DNA of 64,000 bases from CAWBXL01 sp963837365 (GTDB lineage: Bacteria > Acidobacteriota > Terriglobia > Terriglobales > Acidobacteriaceae), in assembly GCA_963837365.1 (NCBI GenBank), contig CAWIMW010000010.1, positions 62,001 to 126,000 of the forward strand, in the 5' to 3' direction. How positions within the stretch are numbered: position 1 is the first letter of the stretch; each line of letters starts with the position of its first letter. This document shows, in pieces, positions 61,642-64,000 of this stretch. Below the pieces are notes generated by a model that worked only from the letters and a program-made list of their open reading frames with translations, was not told where the DNA came from and made no database searches. Position numbers and translations under genes: made by a program.

Positions 61642-62298
61642 TCACGAATCACTTTCTTGAAATGCCTGTTCTGCTCGGGAAAATTCTTCCGGTGTGTTTA
61701 GATTTCTAAACATCTGCGGGGAGAATCCCATACGCGTCATCTCCGGTTCGCTGATCAACCGTGTTTCTACGCTGGCAAACAAAGCGTCGATCTTGTTCTT
61801 CTTCCTCTTGAGAGCTCTCTCGGCCGCTTCGCGGAAGTCACGACGATATACAGCGCACAACGGCTGAAAACCTTTATCGGCCTGGGGAACTGTAACCAAA
61901 GCCGAAACCTGGCTTGCCTGGGCGACCAGGTAGGAGAGAAATTCTGGTTCCACAAACGGCAGGTCCACAGCAAGAATCAGATTTAGTTCGGTGGTTGTGC
62001 ACATAAGGGCAGCATGAATTCCTGCCAATGGTCCGCAATTGGGGAATACATCATCGATGGTGCGCGCTACGGTGAGGAACTTCTCCTGCGGCGCGACCAC
62101 GCGGACCGTCGAAGCTACCGAGCCGGCAAGTTCCATAGCGCGGCTGAGCAGAGTACGGCCTCCCAGCTCGAGCAAGGCTTTGTCCTGCCCCATGCGCCGG
62201 CTCCGCCCACCCGCCAGAATGAACGCGGTTAGATCGCCCACGCGCTGATGATACACATCTGTGGTGGATCTCAGCGATTTCCTTAGCGCAAGTTGCAC
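61642..62298 (-). CDS. mobA: molybdenum cofactor guanylyltransferase MobA
   Basis: 218 residues. The nucleotidyltransferase motif is FILAGGRSRRMGQDKALLEL near residue 26, and the metal site is AVDLPFVEPE near 115. MobA adds GMP to molybdopterin to form the guanine dinucleotide cofactor. The first 20 residues are not conserved in appearance; a GTG 19 codons downstream (VGDLTAFIL) could be the true start. It is on the minus strand, 17 bases upstream of the MlaF-like gene. Confidence 0.88.
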   Translation of the reverse strand: MQLALRKSLRSTTDVYHQRVGDLTAFILAGGRSRRMGQDKALLELGGRTLLSRAMELAGSVASTVRVVAPQEKFLTVARTIDDVFPNCGPLAGIHAALMCTTTELNLILAVDLPFVEPEFLSYLVAQASQVSALVTVPQADKGFQPLCAVYRRDFREAAERALKRKKNKIDALFASVETRLISEPEMTRMGFSPQMFRNLNTPEEFSRAEQAFQESDS

Positions 62299-62508
62299 AC
62301 TCCCTTAGGGTTGCTGGAGTCGCGCCGGCAGTGCGAACGGCAAGGAGGCGCCTACGAACTATTCGCTTATCTTTCGCTTGTGGCCGCCCACAGCCTTTCG
62401 TAATGGTAAAATTCTAGTTGTCCAATGGTAGTCTCCAAGGTTAGATTTAGTGGGTTGTATGGGTAGCCCCTCGGTCATTACTCCCCTTATATTTGGAAAC
62501 AAGGTGAC

Positions 62509-63111
62509 ATGAAGAAACACGGTGAGCTGGTACTGCCATCCAAAGGGGCGGTTCAGTTTCGTCTCCTAAACACGAGTGGCGACGTAACCACTGTGGAAAT
62601 GGGGATTGACTACAACAAAGCTGAAGTTCCAGAGCGTGCCTACTATGCTGACTACTCCGACATCGTGAAGGGCAGGTTTGGGTATACGTTCATTTTTGGG
62701 AAGTTAATTCCCGGAAAACCAAAGCTTCGGACCAAGATCGAAATAGCATTTCCAGAAGAAATGTTCATTCGCCAGTTGCTGGCTAGTTCTCGGGAATTTT
62801 CTAAGACGGTGAAGAAAATTGCCGAAAAACTGAAAACTGAACCCATCGGGGAAGTCGAGGACACTGACAAGGTACAGACATTTCGGTCGAACAACGTATT
62901 TATGGGCGTGTGGAGTGATGAGGCGATTATGGACTTTTATTACCTTTCGCCGAAGGATATGAATATGCTCACTCGCAACCCTCAGTTACAGATTGAACCC
63001 GAACCAATCGTTAGGGTCGCGATGGGTGTCGGTTTAATTTATGAATTTCTTGACAAAAGCGCCGCAATAGCAGGAGAAGCGCACGTGGAACATTCGGAGA
63101 ACTCCCTATGA
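62509..63111 (+). CDS. hypothetical protein, 200 aa, first of three unknown genes
   Basis: The frame opens with ATG 62509, preceded by AAGGTGAC. The product is soluble: a beta-rich N-terminal half (ELVLPSKGAVQFRLLN, YTFIFGKLIPG), a Lys/Glu-rich helix (about 85-115, EFSKTVKKIAEKLKTE), then a second beta part. No family is recognised. Its stop overlaps the start of the next gene by four bases. The DNA is less GC-rich than the genes to the left. It may be part of an accessory or mobile module, but this is inference. Confidence 0.7.
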   Translation: MKKHGELVLPSKGAVQFRLLNTSGDVTTVEMGIDYNKAEVPERAYYADYSDIVKGRFGYTFIFGKLIPGKPKLRTKIEIAFPEEMFIRQLLASSREFSKTVKKIAEKLKTEPIGEVEDTDKVQTFRSNNVFMGVWSDEAIMDFYYLSPKDMNMLTRNPQLQIEPEPIVRVAMGVGLIYEFLDKSAAIAGEAHVEHSENSL

Positions 63112-63473
63112 GAACCTGGGACATTATTGACAAAATAGAGCCGAATACACAGATCACCGTCCCGAACAAGACTCGGCAGAAATTCGTAGGTGGGGTGTCC
63201 TCACTTGCGAAAGTTGCATTGATCTTGACAGTCGGGTTTGGTGCGTCCAGGGCTGTGGTTCTTGGACGTTCGACAGTTGCAACATCGGATGTGGTTGTCA
63301 GCTCGAAAAAAGGCGGTCAATCAATTTCGTCCGGAGCGCCGCGAGGTCTGGCACGGGATACAGACACGCAATATGGACAATCAAGTCCAAAGTTGGCGCG
63401 GACGTTCTCTGCTTTTTTTCAGCCTGCGTCAGACGAAGCACAGCACGACGACGACGATTACAGCTTTGCTTGA
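63108..63473 (+). CDS. hypothetical protein, 121 aa, coupled to the previous gene
   Basis: The ATG at 63108 overlaps the previous stop. One hydrophobic segment (about 30-50: VSSLAKVALILTVGFGASRA) suggests a membrane-anchored protein, with a hydrophilic Ser-rich C-terminal part and an acidic tail (DDDDYSFA). No family is recognised. Confidence 0.6.
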   Translation: MRTWDIIDKIEPNTQITVPNKTRQKFVGGVSSLAKVALILTVGFGASRAVVLGRSTVATSDVVVSSKKGGQSISSGAPRGLARDTDTQYGQSSPKLARTFSAFFQPASDEAQHDDDDYSFA

Positions 63474-63488
63474 TGAGAAAGTGGAATT

Positions 63489-64000
63489 TTGTCGCTAGAA
63501 CTGTACGAACTTCCAAAACAGGAAATCAGCCAAGGCGACATCCTCGATATCGCTCCCAATATTTCTCTCGATCCTCCCCTCCGGGCGCTCCAACTTGGGG
63601 AGGATGGTCATCACCGAGAAGAATCAGAGCCTTTCTCTAGTTTCAATGACCACGATGGACAAAATATTATCGCTCGATGTAAGAGGGCCAGAGCCATGGT
63701 TATCACACCCGATTGCGAAATAGACAAGAAAATCGCCTACTGGCACATTTGCCCCGTTGTACCGCTTTCTAAACTCAAGGGCAGTGTTCAGGGTGATGTA
63801 AAACGTAACCGTGTCTATTCCAGGTTCTTCCTACCGCAATATCAGGATGTCCTTCCTGACAGCTTTGTAGACTTCAACCATCTGTCCACCATTAAGGCAG
63901 ATTTTGTCCAAACAGGTCGGCGGGTTTTGTCGCTCAGCGATCTAGGACGACACGGCTTATATGCCCAATTCGTCCGCTGGTTAACGCGCTGGGAATTGAA
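63489..64000 (+). CDS. hypothetical protein, N-terminal part, cut by window edge
   Basis: The frame is open from the stop at 63474 to the window end, with TTG at 63489 the likely start (LSLELYELPKQEISQGDIL). The visible 170 residues show MVITPDCEIDKKIAYWHICP and YSRFFLPQYQDVLPDSFVDF. The DCEID core recalls small soluble proteins with a conserved TxDC(E/D) motif, but I cannot name the family. It begins 15 bases after the previous gene, so the three genes appear to be one transcript. Confidence 0.6.
   Translation, partial: MSLELYELPKQEISQGDILDIAPNISLDPPLRALQLGEDGHHREESEPFSSFNDHDGQNIIARCKRARAMVITPDCEIDKKIAYWHICPVVPLSKLKGSVQGDVKRNRVYSRFFLPQYQDVLPDSFVDFNHLSTIKADFVQTGRRVLSLSDLGRHGLYAQFVRWLTRWEL

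Overview
The window reads as a chromosomal stretch of a Gram-negative, moderately GC-rich bacterium, most likely an acidobacterium (Terriglobia/Koribacter-like). This is an inference from gene content: split futalosine menaquinone genes (mqnA, mqnC, mqnD), a DUF1800/DUF1501 secreted pair, MlaEF-type lipid transport genes, outer-membrane beta-barrels, a DUF5818-like protein, and many palindromic intergenic repeats. No rRNA, tRNA, CRISPR array or phage region was seen.

Left edge (1-4.8 kb): a very large sensor protein on the minus strand, cut by the window edge, made of ten PAS domains. Eight of them repeat at an exact 372-bp period. A decayed ISNCY-type transposase remnant follows. 4.8-18 kb: acyl-CoA synthetase, two envelope proteins, a minus-strand operon (alpha/beta hydrolase, small PGPGW membrane protein with an apparent ATT start, DUF58), then a plus-strand block of PDZ/7TM/GAF/PAS histidine kinase, sigma54-type response regulator, MlaE permease and MlaF ATPase. 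18-22.8 kb (minus): hypothetical protein, topA, a four-helix-bundle protein bracketed by repeats, dprA.

22.8-31.3 kb: mqnA, mqnC and mqnD interleaved with a beta-propeller protein, a GT2 glycosyltransferase, an exported M24 peptidase, a small membrane protein and bioY. 31.3-39.1 kb: M49-like lipoprotein peptidase, HAD phosphatase, GAF-HD-GYP protein, DUF1800 and DUF1501. 39.2-44.8 kb: Rieske protein, nuoB, macro-domain protein, membrane glycosyltransferase, then a minus-strand cassette of outer-membrane protein, c-type cytochrome, CuA cupredoxin and DUF5818-like protein.

44.9-62.3 kb is mostly housekeeping: DUF4097, TgpA-like transglutaminase, beta-barrel, rimO-yacG-pgpA-(TIG/NHL)-cinA-thpR-plsY-gpsA, a Cache-HAMP-HD-GYP receptor, ftsY, ribD-ribE, a second MlaF-like ATPase and mobA. 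The right edge (62.5-64 kb) holds three tightly packed genes of unknown function with lower GC, the last cut by the window; this is the best candidate here for an undescribed accessory system.

Mobile and repeat DNA is a theme: two non-autonomous elements share terminal inverted repeats but differ inside, two long stem-loop repeats carry CCCAGGGC arms, and several AGCT-rich or GTTCTCAG-type palindromes lie between genes. Some of these repeats extend open reading frames upstream of the true start codons, and starts have been corrected where the sequence allowed it.
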